Below, piece after piece: positions 43,119 through 51,380 of a stretch of 64,000 nt of DNA. Location of the stretch: assembly GCA_938003855.1 (NCBI GenBank), contig CALKXD010000098.1:1-64000 (forward strand), read 5' to 3'. The stretch's first letter is position 1, and each line of letters opens with the position of its first letter. Below the pieces are notes generated by a model. It saw only the letters and a program-made list of their open reading frames with translations. It was not told the DNA's origin and made no database searches. Source of the stretch: an uncultured Granulosicoccaceae bacterium (lineage in GTDB: Bacteria > Pseudomonadota > Gammaproteobacteria > Granulosicoccales > Granulosicoccaceae). Position numbers and translations under genes: made by a program.

Positions 43119-44237
43119 TCAGTAGATGAATTCGCGAGCAAAATCATCTACCGTTTTTACCTGATCAACCCCGATACCGACGATATAGAGCAACTCTACC
43201 GTGTCTGAGAAATCGAGCTTTTCGTTTGGGCTCAGGTAACCAAATGCCGCGCGCCACGCGGAAGTATACTGACTTGCCAGCACGCCATCAACAAAGCTCT
43301 GACTGTATTGTCTGAAGTCGGCTGTGCTGTTTGGTTCGTTGCCATCCTCGATCTTTATGTAGCGTACTTTGCCACGCACGAAGTCCAGCGACGATCTCAG
43401 CGTGTGGTCTTCATTCCAGACACTGTGCTGCACAAGATGAATGCGCTGTGCAGTGGCGATCTCCGGGAATTGACTGTTGATGTTGTTGATCACCGCGACA
43501 GTGAAGTCTGACGGGCCGCCCTCGGCAATCCAGACATCCCCCCCTGCGGCGATTGTCGTAACCCAGCGATTGGTGGCCTGCGCAACCGCCAACTCGCGGT
43601 TACTATGCGCGTTCAACCAGTTACTGCCCCACACTGAATTCATCAGTTGCTCTGACTCGGAGACATAACGGTCAGCGCTCCAGACGCCATAAGTACCACC
43701 AACTACCTGCACATTAAGACCGAGTTTAGTAGTTACTGCCAATGCCGCTGCGGCAGCATGGCCATCGTCGCGATCAGGCGCGTGGTCAAAATGCAGCGCG
43801 ACCAGGTCTGTGGATGAATTGAAACCGTTTGCACCAGTGTTGGTGGGTGATGTGACCGGGTTAGTTGCCGGTGTGGTGCTTGACGACAGTTGACACGACG
43901 AACTTCCATTCCAGCCCCAGCCGTCTCCATCGGCGTCGACACATTCAGCCGATGTCGATCCAGCCGATGTGGCACTGCTGTCACTGTCACCGATGCGACA
44001 GGAGTTCTGTCCGTCCCATCCCCAGCCATCGCCATCTTCATCGACACACGCGCCGGCACTGCTGCCGGATTGCCCGACGATACAACTCTGGCTGCCATCC
44101 CAGCCCCAGCCATCATTGTCGGTATCAATACAGGCACCGGAAGACTGCGCAGCCGCCGGGTTGAGAGTTACCATCGACGCCGCGATCAACAGCGCAGTGC
44201 CAGCGGCAACACCGGAGTTTAGGACTGACTTAGACAA
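43119..44237 (-). CDS. Secreted protein with three DGWGW repeats and an unknown C-terminal domain
   Basis: The 372-residue product starts at a TTG (MSKSVLNSGVAAG, no ATG before the signal core) and has a signal peptide cleaved near AAA-Q. Three repeats follow with the pattern C-V-D-x-D-G-D-G-W-G-W-N-G-x-x-S-C, spaced by Ser/Thr/Gly linkers. A domain of about 240 residues comes next, containing LVALHFDHAPDRDDGHAAAA and VNGVYGVWSADRY-like segments, with an acidic patch FDHAPDRDDGHA that could bind metal. The latter resembles no family I can name with confidence. It shares the repeat with the gene at 38.2 kb on the opposite strand. Confidence 0.65.
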   Translation of the reverse strand: MSKSVLNSGVAAGTALLIAASMVTLNPAAAQSSGACIDTDNDGWGWDGSQSCIVGQSGSSAGACVDEDGDGWGWDGQNSCRIGDSDSSATSAGSTSAECVDADGDGWGWNGSSSCQLSSSTTPATNPVTSPTNTGANGFNSSTDLVALHFDHAPDRDDGHAAAAALAVTTKLGLNVQVVGGTYGVWSADRYVSESEQLMNSVWGSNWLNAHSNRELAVAQATNRWVTTIAAGGDVWIAEGGPSDFTVAVINNINSQFPEIATAQRIHLVQHSVWNEDHTLRSSLDFVRGKVRYIKIEDGNEPNSTADFRQYSQSFVDGVLASQYTSAWRAAFGYLSPNEKLDFSDTVELLYIVGIGVDQVKTVDDFAREFIY

Positions 44238-44306
44238 AATGACGTACTCACATAATTCACAGGAACGCGAATATTAGAGACACAGTTCCACCAACTCTGT
44301 GCGGTG

Positions 44307-44327
44307 TGTCAAACTTCCGGCGGGGCT
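44307..44327 (-). promoter_or_regulatory. Leader motif shared with the first WGW-repeat gene
   Basis: On the minus strand this reads AGCCC...CCGGA...TTTGACA, 69 nt upstream of the TTG start. It contains a TTGACA that could serve as a -35 box. It matches 38121-38141 at 16 of 21 positions. Confidence 0.3.
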
Positions 44328-44477
44328 GGCAAACCTGAAGATTTTGTCATAAAACAAGGCGCAATTTACGTGTGCATCCCAAGCCCTGATGCCACACCTA
44401 CCGCACCGACCACCGGTTTCCTCTAGGGACGGTAAGCAGCTTCCAAGGTGAGGTCGATGCCGGCAAACGGCCTGTTA

Positions 44478-45326
44478 TCAGTCATCATCACGCATGCGCT
44501 CATCGCGGGCGACTTTCTCTGCATAAGCCTCTTTAATTTGCAGCATGACAGAATCAACGTCAGCGGTTTTTTCAACCTGGTGAAAATGGCCGGTCAACTG
44601 GTGGTCAGGGTGCAGTTTGCCGGTTTCGTACAAGGCCCATATTTCGCTGGCGTAGCGTGAACTCAGTAATTCGGGAGCAAACTGCCCATAGTAGTTGGTC
44701 ATATTCTGGACGTCCCGGTCAAGCATGCTGCGAGCGTGGTTGTTGGCTGCAGCGTCCACCGCCTGTGGCAAATCGATGATGATCGGCCCCTCTTCGTTGA
44801 CCAGCACGTTAAATTCTGACAAATCTCCGTGCACCAGGCCGGCACAAAGCATACGCATGACGTAGGTCATGACCAGTGCATGATCCTCACAGGCTTGTTC
44901 AGAGCTCATCGAGACATCATTCAGACGTGGCGCGACTTCACCGTCTTCATCGGTCACCAATTCCATCAACAGAACCCCGTCGAAACACCCATAGGGCTCG
45001 GGAACCCGAACGCCGGCTGCAGCCAGCTTGTAGAGCGCGTCGACTTCAGCGTTGTGCCATTCTTCCTCCTGCTGAGCGCGCCCGTATTTCGACCCTTTTT
45101 CTATTGCTCGACTACGACGCGAATTGCGCCCCTTGCGGCCTTCCTGATATTGCACGGCCTGCTTGAAGCTGCGTTTATTGGCTTCTTTGTACACTTTGGC
45201 GCAGCGTATTTCTGTACCGCATCGAACTACGTAAACGGTGGCTTCCTTGCCGCTCATTAATGGCCGCAACACTTCATCCACCAGACCATCTTCGACAAGC
45301 GGCTGGATTCTTTTGGGGGTTTTCAT
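44478..45326 (-). CDS. RIO1-family atypical serine kinase
   Basis: The 282-residue protein has the RIO kinase features: a nucleotide loop near MSGKEATVYVVRCG, the lysine in RCAKVYKE, the catalytic HGDLSEFNVLV and the metal-binding IIDLPQAV. Bacterial RIO1 proteins of this type are common in gammaproteobacteria, where deletion studies in relatives link them to stress tolerance. Their substrates are poorly known. The basic stretch EGRKGRNSRRSRAIEKGSKY is typical. The gene appears monocistronic, with its promoter in the gap shared with the 2OG oxygenase. Confidence 0.85.
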   Translation of the reverse strand: MKTPKRIQPLVEDGLVDEVLRPLMSGKEATVYVVRCGTEIRCAKVYKEANKRSFKQAVQYQEGRKGRNSRRSRAIEKGSKYGRAQQEEEWHNAEVDALYKLAAAGVRVPEPYGCFDGVLLMELVTDEDGEVAPRLNDVSMSSEQACEDHALVMTYVMRMLCAGLVHGDLSEFNVLVNEEGPIIIDLPQAVDAAANNHARSMLDRDVQNMTNYYGQFAPELLSSRYASEIWALYETGKLHPDHQLTGHFHQVEKTADVDSVMLQIKEAYAEKVARDERMRDDD

Positions 45327-45630
45327 AGAGTAAAAATTGATCTGCGCCGTGCAAACGTCGCAAAATCAGCGTGTGTCGCCTCAACTTTGAAGTGTGAAAA
45401 CAGCGCATTGTACAACATCCCGACGCTGTGTATGAAAACCTGCCGTACGCCATGCCGGTTGGCAGGCTTCGCCGGAACCGATAGCGACTCTGATACAGCC
45501 ACTGCGCAGCGCTAACGGGCCAATCCGTCCGACGTCAAATCGCTGCACCGAAACAGCACCTGAATCTCGTTGTGTATTGCACACCGGCACTTGGCTTATA
45601 CTGCAGTTTTCACCAAGACGGAGTCACTCG
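45327..45630. promoter_or_regulatory. Divergent promoter region, RIO kinase and 2OG oxygenase
   Basis: This 304-bp gap holds both promoters. GGAG (45620-45623) is the ribosome site of the oxygenase. I see no convincing operator or hairpin. Confidence 0.4.
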
Positions 45631-46602
45631 ATGGCCTATGCGACGGCAAAAACCCTGGACGCGAATGTCATTCCGGTGATCGACATCACCGCACTTCGCG
45701 ACGGCAGCAACCCTCAGGTGGTTGCTCAGCAACTGCACGCCGCCAGTCGCGGCCTGGGTTTCATCTACATCAAGGGACACGGCATCACAGATCAGTCGAT
45801 CCACTCGGCGCGCGATGCTGCCTACCGTTTTTTCCGGTCTCCCGACCAGCAGAAGTCCAGCGTGACCATATCCCCCAAGCACCGTGGCTGGCTTAGCCAG
45901 GGGCAGTCGAAAATGAAAGACAATGTTCCCGCCGACCTCAAAGAAAGCTATGTGTGGGGGTATCAGGACGCCAGCGGATTCACCGAGGAAGATCATTCGC
46001 TTCGTGGTAAAAATCAGTGGCCGGATTTTGTACCGGAAATGCAAGCCTGTGCGGTGGACTACTTCAGGCAGGCACACGAGGTGGCCTTTCAGCTCATGCG
46101 CGGGTTTGCCATAGGCCTCAACCTGCCGGAAGATTTTTTCCTGCAGCACGTGCAACGACCTCTCAGCCGGGCGTCGTTTGTTTATTATCCGGCACAACCG
46201 GCAGACAGTGGCGACAATCAGTTCGGGGTTGCACCGCATACCGACTTCGGGGTGCTGACGGTCCTCTGCCAGGACAACACCGGCGGGCTGCAGGTTCAGG
46301 ACATCCACGGTGACTGGATTCATGCACCACCCATCGAAGACACCCTCATCGTTAATGTTGGCGATCTACTCTCGCGCTGGACCGACGGTGAGTACAAATC
46401 TACACCACATCGGGTGGTCAACAATTCCGGGCGTGAGCGTATGTCGCTGGTTCTGGCATTTGATCCGGAGCCAGACACCCTGATTGATGCCAGCCAGGTG
46501 TTCGGGGAGGCTCACCAGCCACGCGAACCGGCAATCACCTGTGGCGACTACCTGATATGGCGCTTCGCCAAAGCTTTTTCCTACCGTGAGAAAAACACCT
46601 GA
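45631..46602 (+). CDS. 2-oxoglutarate/Fe(II)-dependent oxygenase (isopenicillin N synthase-like)
   Basis: The 323-residue enzyme belongs to the 2OG-Fe(II) oxygenases of the isopenicillin N synthase/gibberellin oxidase group. The N-terminal DIOX_N segment has VIPVIDIT. The jelly roll carries the iron triad His203-x-Asp205 (HTDFG) and His260 (TPHRV), with the 2OG-binding pair Arg270 and Ser272 (RMS). Such enzymes hydroxylate or demethylate small molecules, and the substrate is unknown. GGAG lies 7 nt before ATG 45631. It heads a run of same-strand genes for further non-heme iron proteins ending at 50384, which suggests a shared pathway. Confidence 0.85.
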   Translation: MAYATAKTLDANVIPVIDITALRDGSNPQVVAQQLHAASRGLGFIYIKGHGITDQSIHSARDAAYRFFRSPDQQKSSVTISPKHRGWLSQGQSKMKDNVPADLKESYVWGYQDASGFTEEDHSLRGKNQWPDFVPEMQACAVDYFRQAHEVAFQLMRGFAIGLNLPEDFFLQHVQRPLSRASFVYYPAQPADSGDNQFGVAPHTDFGVLTVLCQDNTGGLQVQDIHGDWIHAPPIEDTLIVNVGDLLSRWTDGEYKSTPHRVVNNSGRERMSLVLAFDPEPDTLIDASQVFGEAHQPREPAITCGDYLIWRFAKAFSYREKNT

Positions 46603-46696
46603 CACGACGCGCCGCAGCAGTTGCACTATTTTGGTCTGTTATACACCGGACTCTTGTGGTAGCTTCGACTGTTGCACTTACTATACGCAGACCCTT

Positions 46697-47281
46697 ATGA
46701 GCGCATGGATAGACATGATCAGCGACGACGACGCTGATCCCGAACTACTGGATACACTGGCCCTTGCACGCACTCCGCATGGCACAGTCGACAACGTTAT
46801 GCGTGTACATTCGCTGCGACCCAATACCATGCGCGGGCATGTCACTCTGTATCGCGCTGCACTGCACGACGACACCAACACGCTACCCACCTGGTTGCAG
46901 GAAACTATCTCTTCTTATGTCTCGATCCTCAACAAGTGTGACTACTCCCTGGCCAACCACTGGGCCAATGCCAGACACCTGATCAGCGATGATACCCGCG
47001 CCGATCAGATAGCAGCGGCTCTGCACAGCGATAATCCCGCATCGGTGTTCGACGGTGCTGAACTGGCACTGATGCAGTACGCCCGTAAACTGACTCTGGC
47101 TCCAGCTGATATGCAGGAAACCGATGTTAAAGCGCTGCGTGACACGGGGCTGAACGATGGCGAAATACTAGAGGCGAACCAGATCGTCGGCTATTTCAAT
47201 TACGTCAATCGACTGTTAAATGGGTTGGGGGTCACTACCGACGGAGATACTGTGGGTTACTATCAAAGCAACAGCGACTAG
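46697..47281 (+). CDS. AhpD/carboxymuconolactone decarboxylase-like protein
   Basis: The 194-residue protein follows the alkylhydroperoxidase AhpD-like (peroxidase-related) family, with the helical segment LQETISSYVSILNKCDYSLANHW. The usual CxxC before the histidine is reduced to C-D-Y-S, so the second cysteine is a serine. Classical disulfide peroxidase chemistry is then unlikely. Other helical features (ALMQYARKLTLAP, GLNDGEILEANQIVGYFNYVNRL) are normal for the family. The start is ATG 46697, 94 nt after the oxygenase stop. It could detoxify peroxides from its oxygenase neighbours or have a new catalytic role. Confidence 0.75.
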   Translation: MSAWIDMISDDDADPELLDTLALARTPHGTVDNVMRVHSLRPNTMRGHVTLYRAALHDDTNTLPTWLQETISSYVSILNKCDYSLANHWANARHLISDDTRADQIAAALHSDNPASVFDGAELALMQYARKLTLAPADMQETDVKALRDTGLNDGEILEANQIVGYFNYVNRLLNGLGVTTDGDTVGYYQSNSD

Positions 47282-47318
47282 CACTCCAATGAAAGACGAC
47301 GATCGGCACACTTAAAAA

Positions 47319-48407
47319 ATGGACACGGGCAAATCAGCGGTATCAGTTGGCGCACTCACACTGTTGTGTGACTGTGTGGGCGGCCGTGCCGGTGAGCGGC
47401 TACTGATCGTCAGTGAACCCAAGGGCAACGGCTTCTACGATGACGATGCCCCGGCGCTTACAGCGGCTGCCGGTCGGGCAATCGGTATGACAGTCTACGA
47501 AACCGAAGCGGAAAACTTTATTACTTCAGTGGCCGATACCCAGACACTGGTAAAAACCCTGAGCGGCTTTGACCACGTGGTGTTTTTCTCTCGTTTAGGG
47601 GATCAGATCCGCTTTTCTGAACACGTCGAAATGCCACCGGCAACCATGTGCTACACGCTCAATCGGGAGTCACTGAACTCCGCGTTTGGTACCGCCTGTT
47701 ATCGCGGCTTGTGCGAAGTAAAAAGCGTTATCGATGACGCGTTCCTGAACGCCAGCCACATCCGCGTAACGTGCCCGAGGGGTACCGAATACAGCGGCAA
47801 GCCATTAGCCGGCGAAAAGCCACCGCTGGAAGTCACCTTAAAGCGGTTTCCCATGCTTGTGCCGCAACCTGTAGCCTGCGAGGGTTTTAGCGGTCAGATA
47901 GCCTTAAGCCGCTTTTTAATTGGCACCGGGTCGCGCTTCTACGAGCCCTACTATCTGCCGTTGCCGACTGATGTCATGGCCATGGTCAGTAACAATCGCA
48001 TCACACACTTTGACGGCACCGCCCGGGACGTCGAAGCGGTCGAACAACATTACCGGCACGTGGCCGGACAATTCGCCATAGACCCCTGGTATATCCACTC
48101 CTGGCACGCTGGTATGCACCCGGGTTGTCAGTTCAGCAATGATGCAGAGTCCGATATCATCCGCTGGTCCGGCAGCGCCTTCGGCAGTCCTCGAATTCTG
48201 CATTTCCATACCTGCGGAAACTACGCACCCGGGGAAATCTCCTGGAATATTCTCGACCCGACAATCACCATCGATGGCATCGCTGTCTGGGAGGACGGTT
48301 GCCTGCATCCGGAACGCCTGAACAATATGGCAGAGGTTCTGGACCGACACCCGAATCTGGCAGCGCTCTATCAGCAACCGGTTCGCGAAATCGGTCTGGT
48401 GGGTTAA
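47319..48407 (+). CDS. M29/NicX-like protein, possible metalloenzyme
   Basis: I do not recognise this 362-residue protein with certainty. Its second half resembles the fold of M29 aminopeptidases and 2,5-dihydroxypyridine dioxygenase (NicX). A strand-turn segment around VMAMVSNNRITHFDG precedes YIHSWHAGMHPG, then SPRILHFHTCGN and EISWNILDPTITIDG. Several histidines and acids in these motifs could bind iron or zinc, but the NicX ligand pair His-x-Asp is not plainly conserved. It starts 37 nt after the AhpD-like gene and precedes the desaturase, so a ring- or amine-processing step in the same pathway is plausible. Confidence 0.5.
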   Translation: MDTGKSAVSVGALTLLCDCVGGRAGERLLIVSEPKGNGFYDDDAPALTAAAGRAIGMTVYETEAENFITSVADTQTLVKTLSGFDHVVFFSRLGDQIRFSEHVEMPPATMCYTLNRESLNSAFGTACYRGLCEVKSVIDDAFLNASHIRVTCPRGTEYSGKPLAGEKPPLEVTLKRFPMLVPQPVACEGFSGQIALSRFLIGTGSRFYEPYYLPLPTDVMAMVSNNRITHFDGTARDVEAVEQHYRHVAGQFAIDPWYIHSWHAGMHPGCQFSNDAESDIIRWSGSAFGSPRILHFHTCGNYAPGEISWNILDPTITIDGIAVWEDGCLHPERLNNMAEVLDRHPNLAALYQQPVREIGLVG

Positions 48408-48520
48408 CCCACTGGAAGCCGAGGACTATCGCTGCAACAATAGTCGTCCACCGGCACTGATGCATCAGCACCGCCCTTCAAGCCCCGAGGTCCGTCAAAA
48501 AACATGTTGCCCGACTATCA

Positions 48521-49534
48521 ATGCACACCGTGAAACCGCAGCCTGACGCAATTCTGACTCCGATCACCCAGGCGCTGCAGGAAGGTGCCCTCACCCGCCG
48601 CGAACTCAAAGCTCTGATGCAACGCTCCAACGGCCCTGCCGCGCGGCGGCTGTTGTATTTTCTAGCCACCACGCTGGCAACCGGCACCCTGGTGTATCTG
48701 TCGCAAGGCAGTCTGTGGCAGCTGCCGGCGATGTTTGTGCACGGCATTGTGCTGGTGCATTTTTTCTCGCTACAACATGAGTGCATTCACTACACGGCAT
48801 TCAAAACCCGTCGCCTCAACGATATCGTCGGTAATTTCTGCGGGATGGTGATCATGTTGCCGAATCGCTTCTTCCGCTATGAACACTGCGATCACCATAC
48901 CTACACACAGTTGAGGGGCTCTGACCCCGAGATGATTCCGCTGCCGCAAACCGTATCCGGCTACCTCTATTATCTGTCGTCAATCCCCTACTGGAAAGCC
49001 AAGTTCAGCGAGTTGTGGCGTCATGTAAAAGGTGAAATGACGGCGACAGAAAAACGCTTCGTACCGAAAACCGAGGTCCGCACTCTGATAACAGAAGCGC
49101 GATGCCTGCTGGCTTTTTATCTGACCGTGCTGCTGATCTGCGTGGTGTTCAACTGGTGGGCCCCGCTATGGTACTGGTGGTTGCCGGTAATTCTCGGCGA
49201 ACCGGTAATGCGCGCCGTGCGGATGACGGAGCACGTCGGCCGTCCGACCTGCAGCGATTTCAAGGTCAACACGCGCAGTAATCGCGTAAATCCCATCATG
49301 CAGTTTCTCTGCTGGAACATGAACTTCCATGCCGAGCACCACTATGCATCGTCAGTACCGTTTCATGCCCTGCCCGCACTCCACAAAAAGCTCGATGGCT
49401 ACGTACACGTTGAGGAAAAAGGCTACCTCGGTGCGCACAAGGACATCCTGCAGCAGTTACTCGGCTTCAGCCCCCGTGTCGATAGTGGTACTGATGACAT
49501 AAATCAACAGCGGCCGGATTCAACCCAACCGTGA
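48521..49534 (+). CDS. Membrane fatty-acid-desaturase-type diiron oxygenase
   Basis: The 337-residue membrane protein has the three histidine boxes of the desaturase/alkane-hydroxylase superfamily: H86-E-C-I-H90, H122-C-D-H-H126 and H270-A-E-H-H274. Hydrophobic hairpins lie between them. These ligands hold a diiron centre that desaturates or hydroxylates hydrophobic substrates. The next gene overlaps it and encodes a Rieske protein, an apt electron donor. This arrangement fits a hydroxylase of a small substrate rather than a housekeeping lipid desaturase, though the latter cannot be excluded. Confidence 0.82.
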   Translation: MHTVKPQPDAILTPITQALQEGALTRRELKALMQRSNGPAARRLLYFLATTLATGTLVYLSQGSLWQLPAMFVHGIVLVHFFSLQHECIHYTAFKTRRLNDIVGNFCGMVIMLPNRFFRYEHCDHHTYTQLRGSDPEMIPLPQTVSGYLYYLSSIPYWKAKFSELWRHVKGEMTATEKRFVPKTEVRTLITEARCLLAFYLTVLLICVVFNWWAPLWYWWLPVILGEPVMRAVRMTEHVGRPTCSDFKVNTRSNRVNPIMQFLCWNMNFHAEHHYASSVPFHALPALHKKLDGYVHVEEKGYLGAHKDILQQLLGFSPRVDSGTDDINQQRPDSTQP

Positions 49535-49905
49535 GTGACACCACACCCGCTCCGTCAGAACACTGGGCGTTCTTGATTGATCTCGCTTCGCTCGAGAAGA
49601 ACGATGCCACCGCCGTCGAATTCAACAATCGACTGCTCGCGGTATTCGATACTGTTCAGGGAATATTTGTCAGTGATGCACGCTGCACCCATGCCGGTGC
49701 CAATCTGTGCGACGGGTATTTTGACGGTAGATTTATCGAGTGCCCGTTGCATCAGGGGTTGTTCGACGCCACTACCGGCTCAGCGGTCGCCGCACCAGTC
49801 ACCCGCAACTTGCGCATGTACAAACACCGAACAATAAACGGCAAAATACAGATACTCGTACCGGGCAGCAGGGGTGAATTACAGCCGGCTGAAAAACCCA
49901 CATGA
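49531..49905 (+). CDS. Rieske [2Fe-2S] ferredoxin
   Basis: The 124-residue protein has the Rieske ligands C52-T-H54 and C71-P-L-H74, 16 residues apart, within CTHAGANLCDG and ECPLHQGLFD. This matches ferredoxins of ring-hydroxylating and nitrite-reductase type. It probably delivers electrons to the diiron protein encoded just upstream. The GTG start overlaps that gene's stop by 4 nt, and its own stop overlaps the cupin start by 4 nt, so the three are translationally coupled. The ferredoxin reductase must be encoded elsewhere. Confidence 0.87.
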   Translation: MSDTTPAPSEHWAFLIDLASLEKNDATAVEFNNRLLAVFDTVQGIFVSDARCTHAGANLCDGYFDGRFIECPLHQGLFDATTGSAVAAPVTRNLRMYKHRTINGKIQILVPGSRGELQPAEKPT

Positions 49906-50384
49906 CTAAAATTTCAACGGCTGCAACGGACTGGCTGGAAACCCTGACCGGAACCCGCATACGCATCAAAATAGCGGGCTCGGAGACTGACCACCGGCTC
50001 ACCGTTATTGACTACATCGAACCGCCCTATAGCAAGCCGCCGATCTTTACCCGTCACGAGTTCGTTGAAGTTTTCTGCGTTATTGACGGGACGCTTATGT
50101 TTCAGTTTCAGGGGCAAGAACGTTTTGAAATTAGCGCAGGCCAGACTGTCACCTGCGCAAGCTGGAAGCCGCATTCGTTCTGGAACGAAACCGCCACTCC
50201 GGTCAGCGTACAATTGATCTGCTCACCGGCAGGTCTGGATGACTTCTTCAAAGCATCGGATCAACTGCTGACCCGAAGTCGCCAGTCGGGCCACGACGGG
50301 TCCGGGACACTACAAACCGCCATGAAAACACTGAGAACTACCCATGGACTGGAGCATGTTGGCGAGCCGCCGGACCAAACCTAA
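49902..50384 (+). CDS. Cupin-domain protein
   Basis: The 160-residue protein is a single cupin: motif one around EFVEVFCVIDGTLMFQFQG and motif two around ASWKPHSFWNETATP. The typical metal histidines are partly missing in motif one, but H-S in motif two remains. It could be a small dioxygenase, isomerase or ligand sensor. The ATGA overlap with the Rieske gene makes it part of the oxygenase operon. The C-terminal 50 residues are polar and probably disordered. Confidence 0.7.
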   Translation: MTKISTAATDWLETLTGTRIRIKIAGSETDHRLTVIDYIEPPYSKPPIFTRHEFVEVFCVIDGTLMFQFQGQERFEISAGQTVTCASWKPHSFWNETATPVSVQLICSPAGLDDFFKASDQLLTRSRQSGHDGSGTLQTAMKTLRTTHGLEHVGEPPDQT

Positions 50385-50421
50385 CCGGGACCGACAGCCG
50401 CTGAGCCGATCGTACCGACCC

Positions 50422-50441
50422 GCAGTGCCAGAGCGCACTGC
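50422..50441. terminator. Hairpin between convergent operons
   Basis: GCAGTGC (50422-50428) and GCACTGC (50435-50441) form a perfect 7-bp stem with a 6-nt loop between the cupin stop and the convergent binding-protein stop. It may serve both strands. Confidence 0.5.
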
Positions 50442-50472
50442 AAGCCGGTAGATCATATCGCCTGGCAGTGTG

Positions 50473-51243
50473 CTACAGACCCCACTTCGCCGCAGTCTCG
50501 GCAAAGAAACCACGCGCCTGCTTAATTTTAATCCAGTTGTTCACATAGTTGATCCACACTTGATCATCCTGTGGCAGCAGCATTGCAATCGGCGTTGGAG
50601 CACGTGCAGATTCCACTTCAATGGCTACAATTTTGTCGAATTTCTCGGTGAGAGTGGCACCTTCTATATTCGATGTAACGAACACATCAGAGCGGCCGGA
50701 CAGAACCTCCTGGTGCTGCAACGCAGGTGCTTCCACAGCCTTTATTGAGGAATCTGGAAACCACTCTTTAACCAGCTTTTCGAACGTGGTACCCAGGGTG
50801 GCGGCAACTTTGACGTCAGCCTGGTTGATTGAATCCCAACCGTCAAATCTATCTACTTTATCGACGGTAGTGAAAGGTCGGATCTCGACCGAAATATAAC
50901 TGTCCGAGTACCCGGCCGCCTTCATGCGCGCAGCGCTGATCGACGCAGACCCGGTCAGGTGATAGTTACCACCAACCACACCGTTAACCAGTGTTTTCCA
51001 GTCCGTGGGGACGAACTCGAGCTCAACGCCCATGTCTTTCGCCAGTTCGGTCATAATATCGATGTCGTAGCCCTTGTAGGTGTTGGTCGCAGGGTCTTTA
51101 ACGGTCATGGGGTTCCAGTCCCCCGTTGTACCAACCTTAAGCACTCCATCATTGAGAATGTCTTTCAGTGCCGAGTCGGCGAAAACCGGGGTGGTTGCAA
51201 AGCTGACCAGAGCAGCGGTCGCAAGTGCTTTAAATATTCTCAT
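50473..51243 (-). CDS. Periplasmic amino-acid-type substrate-binding protein
   Basis: The 256-residue protein has a Sec signal (MRIFKALATAALVSF, cleavage after VFA) and the SBP_bac_3 fold: LKVGTTGDWNPMTVKD, GYDIDIMTELAKDMGVELEFVPTDW and the hinge VKVAATLGTTFEKL. The TGDWNPMT start and overall pattern resemble cyclohexadienyl-dehydratase/polar-amino-acid binding proteins. The start at 51243 follows the signal peptide logic. An upstream extension is unlikely to be used. It is divergent from its ATPase and permease genes, so the transporter is driven from a shared intergenic region. The ligand is unknown and may be an amino-acid-like compound used by the neighbouring oxygenase cluster. Confidence 0.83.
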   Translation of the reverse strand: MRIFKALATAALVSFATTPVFADSALKDILNDGVLKVGTTGDWNPMTVKDPATNTYKGYDIDIMTELAKDMGVELEFVPTDWKTLVNGVVGGNYHLTGSASISAARMKAAGYSDSYISVEIRPFTTVDKVDRFDGWDSINQADVKVAATLGTTFEKLVKEWFPDSSIKAVEAPALQHQEVLSGRSDVFVTSNIEGATLTEKFDKIVAIEVESARAPTPIAMLLPQDDQVWINYVNNWIKIKQARGFFAETAAKWGL

Positions 51244-51380
51244 TTCGAGTTCCGTATTTGTTTGAACCGGTATCGTTGCATGGACCCTCTGGATTTGCAA
51301 TGTACGCCGCAATCCGCGCATCCTGAAGTGCCGGCTATGATACCCTTTCTACTGCTTCCCAACCCCCTGAGTAACCGCAA
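51244..51380. promoter_or_regulatory. Divergent promoter region of amino-acid ABC transporter
   Basis: The 137-bp gap lies between the binding protein (minus strand) and ATPase (plus strand) genes, so one regulator could control both. No clear operator stands out. Confidence 0.4.

Noticed and set aside
45610..46323. 237-codon antisense frame over the 2OG oxygenase
   Set aside because: The oxygenase has its full iron and 2OG ligands in the plus frame, and the antisense frame shows none.
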